Source of the DNA: Marispirochaeta sp963667435
Lineage (GTDB): Bacteria; Spirochaetota; Spirochaetia; JC444; Marispirochaetaceae
Reading direction: 5' to 3'
Length of the DNA: 64,000 bases
Assembly: GCA_963667435.1 (NCBI GenBank)
Contig: OY763414.1
Span: 2,418,001-2,482,000 of the forward strand
Both the position numbers and the translations under genes were made by a program. This document shows, in pieces, positions 8,879-16,946 of this stretch (positions within the stretch are counted from its first letter, which is position 1; the number at the start of each line of letters is the position of its first letter). Below the pieces are notes generated by a model that saw only the letters and a program-made list of their open reading frames with translations, did no database searches and was not told the origin of the DNA.

Positions 8879-9787
8879 GTGAATGTTTATTTACTTTACC
8901 CGCTGTTGATTGTGGTAATTGTAATCTTTTTCAAACTTGTCCGGATTGTACCGGAACAGGAAGCCTACATTATTGAACAGTTTGGTAAGTACCAGAGAAC
9001 CCTGGGAGCAGGACTGCATCTGGTTATCCCCTTTGTTCAGCGGGTGGCCTACAAACAACTGTTAAAGGAGCAGGTTATTGATGTAGCTCCCCAGATCTGT
9101 ATAACCAACGACAATGTACAGGTAACTGTTGACGGTCTGCTTTATCTGAAGCTGATTGATCCTGAAAAGGCAAGCTACGGCATTGAAGACTACCGCTACG
9201 CTACTGCTCAGCTTGCCAAAACCACCATGCGCTCTGAGATCGGAAAACTGGAACTGGACCGCTCCTTCTCCGAGCGGGATGATCTTAACGACGCAATTGT
9301 AAAAGCTGTGGATTCAGCCTCAGACCCCTGGGGCATAAAGGTTACCCGCTATGAGATAAAGGATATATCACCCACGGAAACCATAGAACAGGCAATGGAG
9401 GCCCAGATGCGGGCTGAACGGGAAAAGCGGGCAGAAATCCTCACCTCTGAAGGAGACAGGGAGTCCCGAATTAACATTTCCAAGGGAGAAAGGGAAAGCG
9501 CCATCAACCTGAGTAAAGGTGATCGGCAGCGAAGAATCAACGAAGCCGAAGGAAAAGCCAGGGCTATGGAAATTGTAGCGGAGGCAACCGCTGCAGGTAT
9601 TTCCGAAGTAGCCGATGCACTTTCCTCCGCCAAAGGGCGCAGTGCAATGACCTTGCGTTTGACCCAGCAGTATATTGAACAGATGTCGGAGATTTTTAAT
9701 TCAGCTGATGTTTCAATCCTCCCCTACGACCTGGCACAGGTAAAATCGGTCCTACAGGCCATGCTGCCCGGTGGAGGTAAATCATGA
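8879..9787 (+). CDS. SPFH/Band 7 (stomatin/paraslipin-like) protein, first copy
   Basis: A 302-residue protein with one N-terminal membrane helix (residues 2-20), an SPFH domain (VRIVPEQEAYIIEQFGKYQRT onward in family pattern, about 22-190) and a coiled-coil region rich in Glu, Arg and Lys (about 190-250). Family members oligomerise at the membrane and support lipid domains or protease complexes. The GTG at 8879 was chosen because GGAGG lies 7 bases before it; an in-frame start at 8819 would sit inside nfeD. It is in an operon with nfeD upstream and a paralog downstream (ATGA overlap). Confidence 0.9.
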   Translation: MNVYLLYPLLIVVIVIFFKLVRIVPEQEAYIIEQFGKYQRTLGAGLHLVIPFVQRVAYKQLLKEQVIDVAPQICITNDNVQVTVDGLLYLKLIDPEKASYGIEDYRYATAQLAKTTMRSEIGKLELDRSFSERDDLNDAIVKAVDSASDPWGIKVTRYEIKDISPTETIEQAMEAQMRAEREKRAEILTSEGDRESRINISKGERESAINLSKGDRQRRINEAEGKARAMEIVAEATAAGISEVADALSSAKGRSAMTLRLTQQYIEQMSEIFNSADVSILPYDLAQVKSVLQAMLPGGGKS

Positions 9788-10704
9788 ATCCCTTCCTTCC
9801 TTTACTTATTGTTCTGATTATTTTTATTCTGGTAATAGCTATAAATCTGCTGCGCAGTATACGGATAGTGCCCTCCCGCTCCGCCCTTGTTGTGGAACGG
9901 CTGGGAAAGTATGCAAAAACCCTCGAAGCAGGTTTTCACGTTATGATCCCCTTTATCGATAAGGTCCGCTACAAACATAATCTCAAGGAGATTGCCGTTG
10001 ATGTTCCTGCTCAGGAGTGCTTCACCCAGGACAATGTGAAAATCCAGGTGGACGGTGTACTCTATCTGCAGGTGGTTGACCCACGCCTGGCAAGTTACGG
10101 CATCGACAACTACAGGTACGCCACCATTCAGCTTGCCCAGACAACCATGCGTTCTGTAATCGGACGCCTGGAACTGGATAAAACCTTCGAAGAGCGGGAC
10201 CAGATTAATGCCCAGGTGGTAAAGGCTGTAGATGAGGCATCGGATCCCTGGGGAGTCAAGGTTTCCCGCTATGAGATTCAGAATATCAGTGTACCAAAAC
10301 CAATCCTGCAGTCCATGGAAATACAGATGAAGGCAGAACGAGAAAAACGGGCTGCCATTGCCCGCAGTCTTGGAGAAATGGAATCCCAGATAAATGTCTC
10401 TACCGCTGCTATGGAAGAGGCAATCAATAAGAGTCAGGGAGAAAAAGAGCGGCGCATAAATGAAGCAGAAGGAAAATCCGCGGAAATTCTTGCCGTCGCC
10501 CGGGCAACCGCCTCCAGCATTAAAGCTGTAGCCAAGTCCCTGGAAACTCCGGGAGGCGAAGAGGCCATGACACTACAGATAAAAGAGCAGTATATCAACG
10601 AGCTGAGCAAGTTAGGCAAACCCGGCACACAGCTTGTACTGGGAGCAGACCTATCGGATATGGAGAGCGTTCTGAAAAACCTGGACAGCCTGCTGAAACA
10701 TTAA
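9784..10704 (+). CDS. SPFH/Band 7 (stomatin/paraslipin-like) protein, second copy
   Basis: A 306-residue paralog of the preceding protein with the same layout: an N-terminal membrane helix (about 4-24), an SPFH domain starting IRIVPSRSALVVERLGKY, and a helical region with QGEKERRINEAEGKS. Long identical blocks with the first copy (for example ASYGID, RYAT, TTMRS, SDPWGVKV) point to tandem duplication, which may allow hetero-oligomers; this is inference. Its ATG overlaps the upstream stop by 4 bases. A strong hairpin terminator follows 19 bases after the stop and marks the end of the nfeD operon. Confidence 0.9.
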   Translation: MNPFLPLLIVLIIFILVIAINLLRSIRIVPSRSALVVERLGKYAKTLEAGFHVMIPFIDKVRYKHNLKEIAVDVPAQECFTQDNVKIQVDGVLYLQVVDPRLASYGIDNYRYATIQLAQTTMRSVIGRLELDKTFEERDQINAQVVKAVDEASDPWGVKVSRYEIQNISVPKPILQSMEIQMKAEREKRAAIARSLGEMESQINVSTAAMEEAINKSQGEKERRINEAEGKSAEILAVARATASSIKAVAKSLETPGGEEAMTLQIKEQYINELSKLGKPGTQLVLGADLSDMESVLKNLDSLLKH

Positions 10705-10723
10705 TCTTTTTATTTTATGCCTT

Positions 10724-10762
10724 CCCCGCTCGCGGATTATCCCGGGCGGGGTTTTATTTTTT
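10724..10762 (+). terminator. Rho-independent terminator of the nfeD-SPFH operon
   Basis: A 9-pair GC-rich stem (CCCCGCTCG at 10724-10732 with CGGGCGGGG at 10743-10751, one G-T pair) is followed by a T-rich run. It sits right between two convergent genes; the T tract overlaps the last codons of the minus-strand methyltransferase. Confidence 0.85.
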
Positions 10763-11890
10763 AATACTGCGAAGAATCACATACCTGCGGTTATCCGCCA
10801 CAAATTCAACATTGCCAAAGACCCTCTCCATCCGTGTATGGTAGCCAAGGTGGGCATTGGCTACGAGCTGAAGTTCACCTCCGGTATTCAGCTTTTTATG
10901 GGCATCATCTATAAGGCCGAAAGCTGTATCCAGACTGGTGGCACGGCCCTGATGAAAAGGGGGATTGGAAAGTATACAGTCCAGGGAAGCCGTATTACAT
11001 CCCTCCAGAGACATTCCGTGAACAGCTGTTACCCTCTTCTCCAGTCCATTACGCCTTATGTTTTCCTTAGCAGATATTACAGCTGCAGCTGAATCATCAA
11101 TCATGGTCACCAGAACCTCCGGAAGCTGCAAAGCTGCATGAATACCAATAAGTCCATTGCCGCAGCCGAAATCCGCGATCTGCCTGAACGATTCCCGAAG
11201 TTTAAGATGCTCCAGGAAAAACCGTGTACCAGGATCCTGACGATGCCTGGAAAATACCCCGGGCATATTTATAAGAGGTGCAGGAATCCCATCGACCCGG
11301 TAGAAAACTTCATCCTCATCAGGGAGCCCGGATTTTTCAGAGTCAAATGTACAGAATATAAGACGCGCTTTTTTCCTTGCCAAACTGGTAGTGGTCGAAC
11401 CGAGAATTCGCTCAAAACAGGCAATTGTTGAAGTATGAATATGCCGGGTCATTCCCCCGGCTATTATTGTTACTCCGGCACCTGCAAAGCCGCGGATAAA
11501 CAGCAGCTGATGTTCCAGAAGGTCCAGACTGTCGGGAATCTTTATAAGAATGTGAGATACCGAATGTCGCGGAGCGGTTCCATCGCGGAAAATAGCTGTG
11601 TCGTATGTACACTCGTTCAGCTCCAGATTTTTAAGTACCCCCTGGCGGGAAGTAAATGAATCAACATAGAGCGTCAGAGGCAGAAAAGAAAGCGGAACAG
11701 ATAGAGCCCCTCGTTTATCATTGAAAATTGCCAGTCCCGCTGCATCCTGCATACCAAGGTCGGCAAGATACTTAATAAGGTATTCATCTGCGGCATCCCA
11801 GGCTCGGAGTGTCCCGGAACCGTCATCGCTGTGCAGCTTCAGCAGAATAGAACCAAATGGTGTCAGAAATTCTGTTTCAGCCTCAGCCAT
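10754..11890 (-). CDS. RsmC/RlmG-type rRNA (guanine-N2) methyltransferase
   Basis: A 378-residue two-domain SAM-dependent methyltransferase, the usual length of RlmG (23S rRNA G1835). The N-terminal half is a non-catalytic duplicate of the Rossmann fold. The C-terminal half has the SAM-binding DFGCGNGLIG motif near residue 240 and the N2-guanine methylase motif NPPFHQGR near residue 307. RsmC (16S G1207) shares these motifs, so the exact target base is uncertain. It starts at 11890 after a GGAGAC and overlaps the upstream DUF1232 gene by 8 bases, so they form one transcript. Confidence 0.83.
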   Translation of the reverse strand: MAEAETEFLTPFGSILLKLHSDDGSGTLRAWDAADEYLIKYLADLGMQDAAGLAIFNDKRGALSVPLSFLPLTLYVDSFTSRQGVLKNLELNECTYDTAIFRDGTAPRHSVSHILIKIPDSLDLLEHQLLFIRGFAGAGVTIIAGGMTRHIHTSTIACFERILGSTTTSLARKKARLIFCTFDSEKSGLPDEDEVFYRVDGIPAPLINMPGVFSRHRQDPGTRFFLEHLKLRESFRQIADFGCGNGLIGIHAALQLPEVLVTMIDDSAAAVISAKENIRRNGLEKRVTAVHGMSLEGCNTASLDCILSNPPFHQGRATSLDTAFGLIDDAHKKLNTGGELQLVANAHLGYHTRMERVFGNVEFVADNRRYVILRSIKK

Positions 11891-12263
11891 ACCGTCTCCA
11901 GATGAACAGTAGTATCAAAACCACAGCGACCAGCCAGAGTGACAATACAATAACTGCCCCCCTGATGCTTTTGGGCAAATTTGCAGAAGGTACAGCCCGG
12001 GCTGCTGCTTCTGCTCGTACAAGGATATCTTCGGGAATTACCCTGAAGGTAATCCATATAAGAACAGGAAGCAGAATCAGATCATCAAGATATCCGAGCA
12101 GGGGAATAAAATCGGGAATCAAATCAATTGGACTCAATGCATACCCCAGAGTAAACACAAGCATAATTCGGGCAAAAAGGGGAAGCTCCGGGTTTTTATG
12201 GGCAAAATAGAGCACCCGAATCCGCTGTTTTACACGGGATATCACCCTCTGGAAAATCTTCAT
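11883..12263 (-). CDS. DUF1232 (YkvA-like) membrane protein
   Basis: A 126-residue protein with the DUF1232 core ALSPIDLIPDFIPLLGYLDD (about residues 40-60), including the Pro-Ile-Asp-Leu-Ile-Pro-Asp signature, and a C-terminal membrane helix (about 100-122). The function of the family is unknown. The in-frame ORF extends to 12365, but the Met at 12263 gives the usual family length and N-terminus. No strong ribosome site decides it. It overlaps the downstream methyltransferase gene. Confidence 0.8.
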   Translation of the reverse strand: MKIFQRVISRVKQRIRVLYFAHKNPELPLFARIMLVFTLGYALSPIDLIPDFIPLLGYLDDLILLPVLIWITFRVIPEDILVRAEAAARAVPSANLPKSIRGAVIVLSLWLVAVVLILLFIWRRYG

Positions 12264-12651
12264 ACCAGTTAATCTTGATCGAGAGCGACAAGCTCTGTCA
12301 ATGAGAAACCAGCATACAACAGGCGATTTAAAAAAAACACCTGCGGCACAGATACTTTTAATCATTTTATAAAGAATCGTTTTAATATTCCTAAAATCAC
12401 ATTAAATGACAACTTGGAACTATATTGGAAAATGTAAGCGTTTATACCATTTTTGTTGTGCTATATTACATGCGCTCTACTACAAAATATAGCATTTAGG
12501 GCTGCTCCAGCGACTGTTGAAGTCTAATATTTCATATCTTAAATTCCCCGTAAATATCGATACAGAAATACTTTATTCCTTTTCGATATTGACCTGCTAT
12601 AGCACTTTACGTATATTTGCCCCACTAATTCAGGAACTGGAGATGTATACA
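12264..12651. other. Intergenic region upstream of the transketolase-like gene
   Basis: This AT-rich stretch of about 390 bases separates the divergent DUF1232 and transketolase-like genes. It holds the candidate promoter/operator near 12443-12467. An in-frame start for the transketolase exists at 12517 but lacks a ribosome site, so most of the region is read as an untranslated leader. Confidence 0.6.
12443..12467 (+). promoter_or_regulatory. Candidate promoter/operator of the transketolase-isomerase operon
   Basis: Contains TATACCA (12443-12449), then the 10-mer TTGTTGTGCT (12453-12462) whose end forms an extended -10, TGC followed by TATATT (12459-12467). Both TATACCA and TTGTTGTGCT recur in front of gntR (16089-16095 and 16106-16115), which suggests shared control by that regulator. 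Confidence 0.5.
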
Positions 12652-15006
12652 ATGAAACAAAACCCCGTATCCGGTGTAGAAAACAAAATTGATCAATTAA
12701 AAAGAAATTTTGGACACTGGGAAAAAACCAAGGATCTGATCGATCAGTATATCGACATTATTCTTAACTACAGACAAAGCGGACATCCGGGTGGTTCCCG
12801 ATCGAAAGTCCATGCTTTTCTGGTAACTCTCCTTGGCGGTGTAATGAAATGGGATATTCGTGATCCCGGCAAAAAATTCAGTGACCGCTTTGTTCTCGGC
12901 GCAGGACACACTATTCCCATGGTCTATGCAACCCTGGCGGTACTGAACGAAGCCATGCGGCTGAAATATGAACAGACCGGAGATGCCCGCTACAAAAGCG
13001 CGCAGCCGGAAGAAAGAATCCTCTACTGGGAGGATCTACTTGGATTCCGCAACCGGGGCGGCCTTTCCGGCCATGCTGAAAGCTCAGGGAAAACCTTGTT
13101 TCTTAAATTCAATACCGGGCCTTCCGGACATGGCAGCCCCGCAGCAGCGGGAGAAGCCCTGGCGCTGAAAAGAGCCGGTGCCGGCCAGGTAAAGGTATTT
13201 CTCTTTGAAGGAGAAGGAGGACTCACTCCCGGAGCAACCCACGAAACAGCAAACTCCGCCTATGGTCTGGCTCTGGACAACCTCCATTTTGTAGTTGACT
13301 GGAATGATTTCGGAATCGACGGGCATAAGGCAAGCGATGTGGTATACGGAACTCCTGAAGACTGGTTTGCCCCCCACGGATGGCAGGTTTTCGGTGCTGA
13401 ACAGGGAAGCGAATGGGAAGATGTAACCCGGGCCTTCTGGAACATGCTGCTGGCAGACAACCCCAACCGGGTTCCAAGTGCGGTATGGGTAAAAACACGT
13501 AAAGGTCGGGAGTACCTCAAATATGATAACGACTCCCATGGTGCACCCCATGCTATGAACAGCGATCTGTACTGGCAGACAAAAAAGAGTTTTGCAGAAA
13601 AGTACAATGCTTCATTTGTTAATGTTGATGGTCCGGCACCGTCAGGTGCTGCTCTGAAGAAGGAATTTGAAGCCAACCTTAAAGCAGTTGCAGATGTGCT
13701 GAAAAAGGATCAGGCGCTGGTGGATTACCTTGCAGATACTCTGGTTGCAATAGGAGACAGTGTTCCCGCATCGATCTCCGGATTCCAGTTAGGCGCAAAA
13801 GGAAACCCCTTCGAAGACAAACGGCTCTATGACTATAAGAAATATCCGGAAGATATGTGGGTAAAACCGGGACAGAAAGCCCCGAACCGCGCGGCACTGG
13901 CCAAATGGGGAGCCTGGGTAAATACATTCGGCGCAAAAGAATACAACCGGCCGCTTTTTTTAGCAGCTTCAGCTGACCTTTCAGGTTCCACAAACCTGAA
14001 CGGCTTTGCCCAGGGATACGGAGATTTCAAGGGTTACGGATGGTATGAAAGAGTTGGTGATAAAGACGGTGTTCTGCTGCCTCAGGAAATTACTGAGTTT
14101 ACCAATATGGGAATTCTTACTGGAATGGCCGCTGTTAACCTCGCCGATGACCAGGAGGCCGGATTCGACGGCTTCTGGGGAGCAACCTCTACTTACGGCT
14201 CCTTCTCATACCTGAAATATGGTCCGATGAGGCTTTTTAGTCAGCTGGCACAGGATTCAGAGTTTAAAACCGGCAAGATTATCTGGATTGCCGGACATTC
14301 CGGACCGGAAACAGCAGATGACTCTCGAACCCACTTCGGTATTTTCTCACCTGCCGTAACCCAGCTCTTCCCGGAAGGACACGCAATAAACCTGCACCCC
14401 TGGGAATACAACGAAGTACCAGTCGTTTTGGCTGCAGCCCTTCAGATGAAAGAGCCCATTATTGCTCTGCATCTGACCAGACCTCCTGTAGAAATTCCCG
14501 ACCGGGCTGCCCTTGGAATGGCATCTCATTTTGATGCCGCCCGGGGAGCTTATATTGTCCGCAACTATACTGAGGGGAAACCCCAAATGGGTACAATTAT
14601 CGTTCAGGGAACCAGTGCAATGGACGGCATAATAAAAATCCTGCCTGAGCTGGATAAAGCAGGACTGAATGTGAAGGTTGTCTGTGCCGTAAGTGCGGAA
14701 CTGTTTGCCAAACAGCCTGACAGTTACAAAAACGAAGTAATTTCCGCCGGTGATAAGGTTAACTCCACAGTTGTAACCACCGCCGGACGAATTACCATGC
14801 ACAGCTGGCTGTATAACCGCATTGCCGAAGAGTACACAATGTCTCCGGACTGGGATAATAACTGGCGAACAGGCGGTAATCTAGAGGAAGTTCTGGATGA
14901 ATCCCGTCTTTCGCCGGAATGGATTTTCAAGGGAATTGAAAAATTTGCAGTAGACAGGGAGACTCGCCTTGCCCGATTGCAAAAAGAACTGGAACAGGTA
15001 AAATAA
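12652..15006 (+). CDS. Transketolase-like thiamine-diphosphate enzyme (atypical)
   Basis: A 784-residue, single-chain transketolase-family protein, longer than the usual 620-670. Matches to the family are SGHPGGS near residue 43, the GAGHT region, TGPSGHGSPAAAGEALA near 160, the diphosphate-binding block GEGGLTPGATHE near 186, WNDFGIDG near 216, ASADLSGS, EITEFTNMGILTGMAAV in the pyrimidine-binding half, and a C-terminal transketolase domain. The usual GDG...N motif reads GEG...WND, and SH-D-GEDGPTHQP reads GHSGPETADDSRTHF, so donor or acceptor is probably unusual. It should move a two-carbon ketol unit. The ATG at 12652 has GGAG 9 bases upstream; an upstream in-frame start at 12517 has none. 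It sits in an operon with an isomerase, next to gntR and a TRAP transporter. The substrate is unknown. Confidence 0.82.
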   Translation: MKQNPVSGVENKIDQLKRNFGHWEKTKDLIDQYIDIILNYRQSGHPGGSRSKVHAFLVTLLGGVMKWDIRDPGKKFSDRFVLGAGHTIPMVYATLAVLNEAMRLKYEQTGDARYKSAQPEERILYWEDLLGFRNRGGLSGHAESSGKTLFLKFNTGPSGHGSPAAAGEALALKRAGAGQVKVFLFEGEGGLTPGATHETANSAYGLALDNLHFVVDWNDFGIDGHKASDVVYGTPEDWFAPHGWQVFGAEQGSEWEDVTRAFWNMLLADNPNRVPSAVWVKTRKGREYLKYDNDSHGAPHAMNSDLYWQTKKSFAEKYNASFVNVDGPAPSGAALKKEFEANLKAVADVLKKDQALVDYLADTLVAIGDSVPASISGFQLGAKGNPFEDKRLYDYKKYPEDMWVKPGQKAPNRAALAKWGAWVNTFGAKEYNRPLFLAASADLSGSTNLNGFAQGYGDFKGYGWYERVGDKDGVLLPQEITEFTNMGILTGMAAVNLADDQEAGFDGFWGATSTYGSFSYLKYGPMRLFSQLAQDSEFKTGKIIWIAGHSGPETADDSRTHFGIFSPAVTQLFPEGHAINLHPWEYNEVPVVLAAALQMKEPIIALHLTRPPVEIPDRAALGMASHFDAARGAYIVRNYTEGKPQMGTIIVQGTSAMDGIIKILPELDKAGLNVKVVCAVSAELFAKQPDSYKNEVISAGDKVNSTVVTTAGRITMHSWLYNRIAEEYTMSPDWDNNWRTGGNLEEVLDESRLSPEWIFKGIEKFAVDRETRLARLQKELEQVK

Positions 15007-15036
15007 TACAATCTGAAAACCTGTAGGAGGAACAGA

Positions 15037-15951
15037 ATGCATGAATCACTTCACGCGTATATGCGTGTAGGCCTTATACACTTTATGGCATTCCCCGAGG
15101 CCGGCAGCGGCCAGGGTGCCATTGATGAAACAATCAAGAAGATTGCAGCCGACGACTACTTTGATACAATCGAGATTACCTGGATTAAAGATCCTGAGGT
15201 CCGAAAAAAGGCAAAAGCCCTGCTGGACTCCTCTCTCATGTCCGTGGCCTTCGGTGCTCAGCCCATGCTGCTCTCCCAGAAGCAGAATATCAACAGCCTG
15301 GATGCCACAGAAAGGCAGAAGGCCATTAATACCCTTAAAGCCGCTGTTGATGAAGCATATGAAATGGGTGCACAGGGTATGGCATTTCTCAGCGGAAAAT
15401 GGGAAGAGTCTACAAAAGAAGAAGCTTTTAAGGTTCTTGTGGATGCAACAAAAGAAATCTGTGCCTATGCTAAATCCAAGGGAGACTTAAGAGTAGTTCT
15501 TGAAGTCTTTGATTACGACGTGGACAAGTCGAGTCTAATCGGTCCTGCGGCACTTGCAGCTCGTTATGCAGAAGAGGTACGCAAGGAGTATGACAATTTC
15601 GGTCTTATGGTCGACCTCAGTCATATTCCTCTTACCAGGGAATCCGCAAAAGAAGCACTGCTTCCCGTAAAGGACTATCTGGTACATGCCCATATCGGAA
15701 ACTGTGTTGTACAGGACCCTTCCATGGACCAGTACGGAGACCAGCATCCCCGCTTCCGGTACCCCAACAGTGAAAACGATATCCCCGAAGTTGCAGAATT
15801 TCTGCAGGTACTGAAGGATATGGGCTTCCTCAATACGGAAAAACCCCCGATTCTCAGCTTTGAGGTAAAACCAACCCCGGGCGAAGACCCCGAGGTAGTT
15901 ATCGCAGGATCAAAGCGGGTTCTCAACCGCGCCTGGACCATGGTGAAATAG
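15037..15951 (+). CDS. Sugar phosphate isomerase/epimerase family protein (xylose isomerase-like TIM barrel)
   Basis: A 304-residue AP-endonuclease-2/xylose-isomerase-like barrel. The likely divalent-metal ligands are visible in order: Glu in VVLEVFDYD, Asp and His in MVDLSHIPL, His in HAHIGN and Glu in SFEVKP. Members isomerise or epimerise sugars or dehydrate inososes. It follows the transketolase-like gene by 30 bases with AGGAGG before the ATG, so the two probably act in one pathway: isomerisation of an imported sugar or sugar acid to a ketose that the transketolase splits. That order is inference. A terminator follows 26 bases after the stop. Confidence 0.82.
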   Translation: MHESLHAYMRVGLIHFMAFPEAGSGQGAIDETIKKIAADDYFDTIEITWIKDPEVRKKAKALLDSSLMSVAFGAQPMLLSQKQNINSLDATERQKAINTLKAAVDEAYEMGAQGMAFLSGKWEESTKEEAFKVLVDATKEICAYAKSKGDLRVVLEVFDYDVDKSSLIGPAALAARYAEEVRKEYDNFGLMVDLSHIPLTRESAKEALLPVKDYLVHAHIGNCVVQDPSMDQYGDQHPRFRYPNSENDIPEVAEFLQVLKDMGFLNTEKPPILSFEVKPTPGEDPEVVIAGSKRVLNRAWTMVK

Positions 15952-15977
15952 CTCACCTGGTTTAACGCATGTACACC

Positions 15978-16002
15978 GGCAGCATCTGCTGCCAGTTTTT
16001 TT
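15978..16002 (+). terminator. Terminator of the transketolase-isomerase operon
   Basis: GGCAGC (15978-15983) pairs with GCTGCC (15988-15993) over a 4-base loop and is followed by a run of seven T. It separates this operon from the gntR-TRAP unit. Confidence 0.75.
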
Positions 16003-16039
16003 ACCTGATTTATCCTATAGATACAGATAGAACTTTTCC

Positions 16040-16068
16040 TTGACAACCCGCATATCCTGCCTTAGCAT
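16040..16068 (+). promoter_or_regulatory. Candidate promoter upstream of gntR
   Basis: TTGACA (16040-16045) and TAGCAT (16063-16068) are spaced 17 bases, in the region between the terminator and gntR. The -10 is only a fair match. Confidence 0.4.
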
Positions 16069-16085
16069 GATATTTACCCCTTCGA

Positions 16086-16095
16086 TGGTATACCA
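16086..16095. promoter_or_regulatory. Candidate GntR operator (perfect palindrome)
   Basis: TGGTATACCA is a perfect 10-base palindrome lying about 18 bases after the candidate -10 and 134 bases before gntR. FadR-type GntR regulators such as UxuR/ExuR are known to bind TTGGTATACCAA-like sites, which fits autoregulation by the adjacent GntR protein. Confidence 0.55.
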
Positions 16096-16105
16096 AGTGT
16101 ATATA

Positions 16106-16120
16106 TTGTTGTGCTTTTAT
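16106..16120 (+). promoter_or_regulatory. Second copy of the TTGTTGTGCT promoter element
   Basis: TTGTTGTGCT (16106-16115) is identical to 12453-12462 and again runs into an extended -10-like sequence (TGC then TTTTAT). It lies about 110 bases before the gntR start. Confidence 0.45.
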
Positions 16121-16228
16121 ATCGTGCACTATGTACACAAACCGTATGGATCGAAGCGGATGGTGTAGTCTGTTTTTCGGGAGTACAATTGATTGCTTTC
16201 AGCAATCACAACTTTAAGGATTTTATAC

Positions 16229-16888
16229 GTGAACAAGAGTGAAATCATCGAGGACATCAAAGACAAGATTCACAACGAAACCTACGCTCCCGGGGACTAT
16301 CTGATCGAAAGAGATCTTTGTGAATTGTACGGTATCAGCCGGACACCAATGAGAGAAATACTCTTCAGTCTGGTTAATTCAGGATTGATTATCCAGCAGA
16401 GGGGAAAGGGATTTTCCGTGCGAAAACTGGATATCAAGCAGTTGTTCGAAATTTTCGAAGCACGGGAAAGTGTGGAATCCATGGCCGCCCGCCTCTGCTG
16501 TCAGAAAATAACCAACTCAGAACACGCCGAGTTTACAAGTCTGCGGAAAGAACTGGAAACAGCCGATCCCAGCAGTAACGCAGAGCAGAGTATCCGCTAC
16601 GGCAGAAATATGCATCAGATGATCATAGCAATTGCCGGAAACTCCCTGCTCTCAGAATTCTATGAAAAACTGAACAACATGGTAATTCTTACTGCCAACA
16701 TGACCAGGAAAATATCCACCATTGAGATGGATTCCCGGGTGCATCACATGAAGATTATTGATGCAATCCTTGCCGGGGATGAACTGAACAGCGAGAATTA
16801 TATGCGGGAACATATAGTTATGACCTGCCAGCATCTACTGCATTCCCTGTACCCGAGCTACAGCGGCTTGACTGTATCGCGGGATTAA
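16229..16888 (+). CDS. GntR family transcriptional regulator (FadR/VanR-like)
   Basis: A 219-residue regulator: an N-terminal winged helix (about residues 5-70; APGDYLIERDLCELYGISRTPMREIL is characteristic) and a C-terminal all-helical FCD-type effector domain (about 75-210) with likely metal/ligand residues in RNMHQMI and the late HHMKIIDAI helix. Such proteins usually repress sugar-acid or carboxylate genes until the ligand binds. The GTG at 16229 is chosen because AAGGA lies 8 bases before it; the longer frame from 16193 lacks a site. It is flanked by the transketolase operon and the TRAP genes, and palindromic sites occur near all three units. Confidence 0.9.
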   Translation: MNKSEIIEDIKDKIHNETYAPGDYLIERDLCELYGISRTPMREILFSLVNSGLIIQQRGKGFSVRKLDIKQLFEIFEARESVESMAARLCCQKITNSEHAEFTSLRKELETADPSSNAEQSIRYGRNMHQMIIAIAGNSLLSEFYEKLNNMVILTANMTRKISTIEMDSRVHHMKIIDAILAGDELNSENYMREHIVMTCQHLLHSLYPSYSGLTVSRD

Positions 16889-16946
16889 AACAGCAATTAG
16901 AGCCCGTTGGGCTTTAAAATAATTATTCCTAATAAAGGAGTGAATG

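Noticed and set aside
13084..13993. Several overlapping minus-strand ORFs inside the transketolase-like gene
   Set aside because: Composition-driven shadows; the plus frame has continuous homology.
12652..15006. Transketolase-like gene as a phosphoketolase (similar length)
   Set aside because: The order of motifs follows transketolase (SGHPGGS, ASADLSGS, EITEFTNMG); typical phosphoketolase N-terminal motifs are absent.
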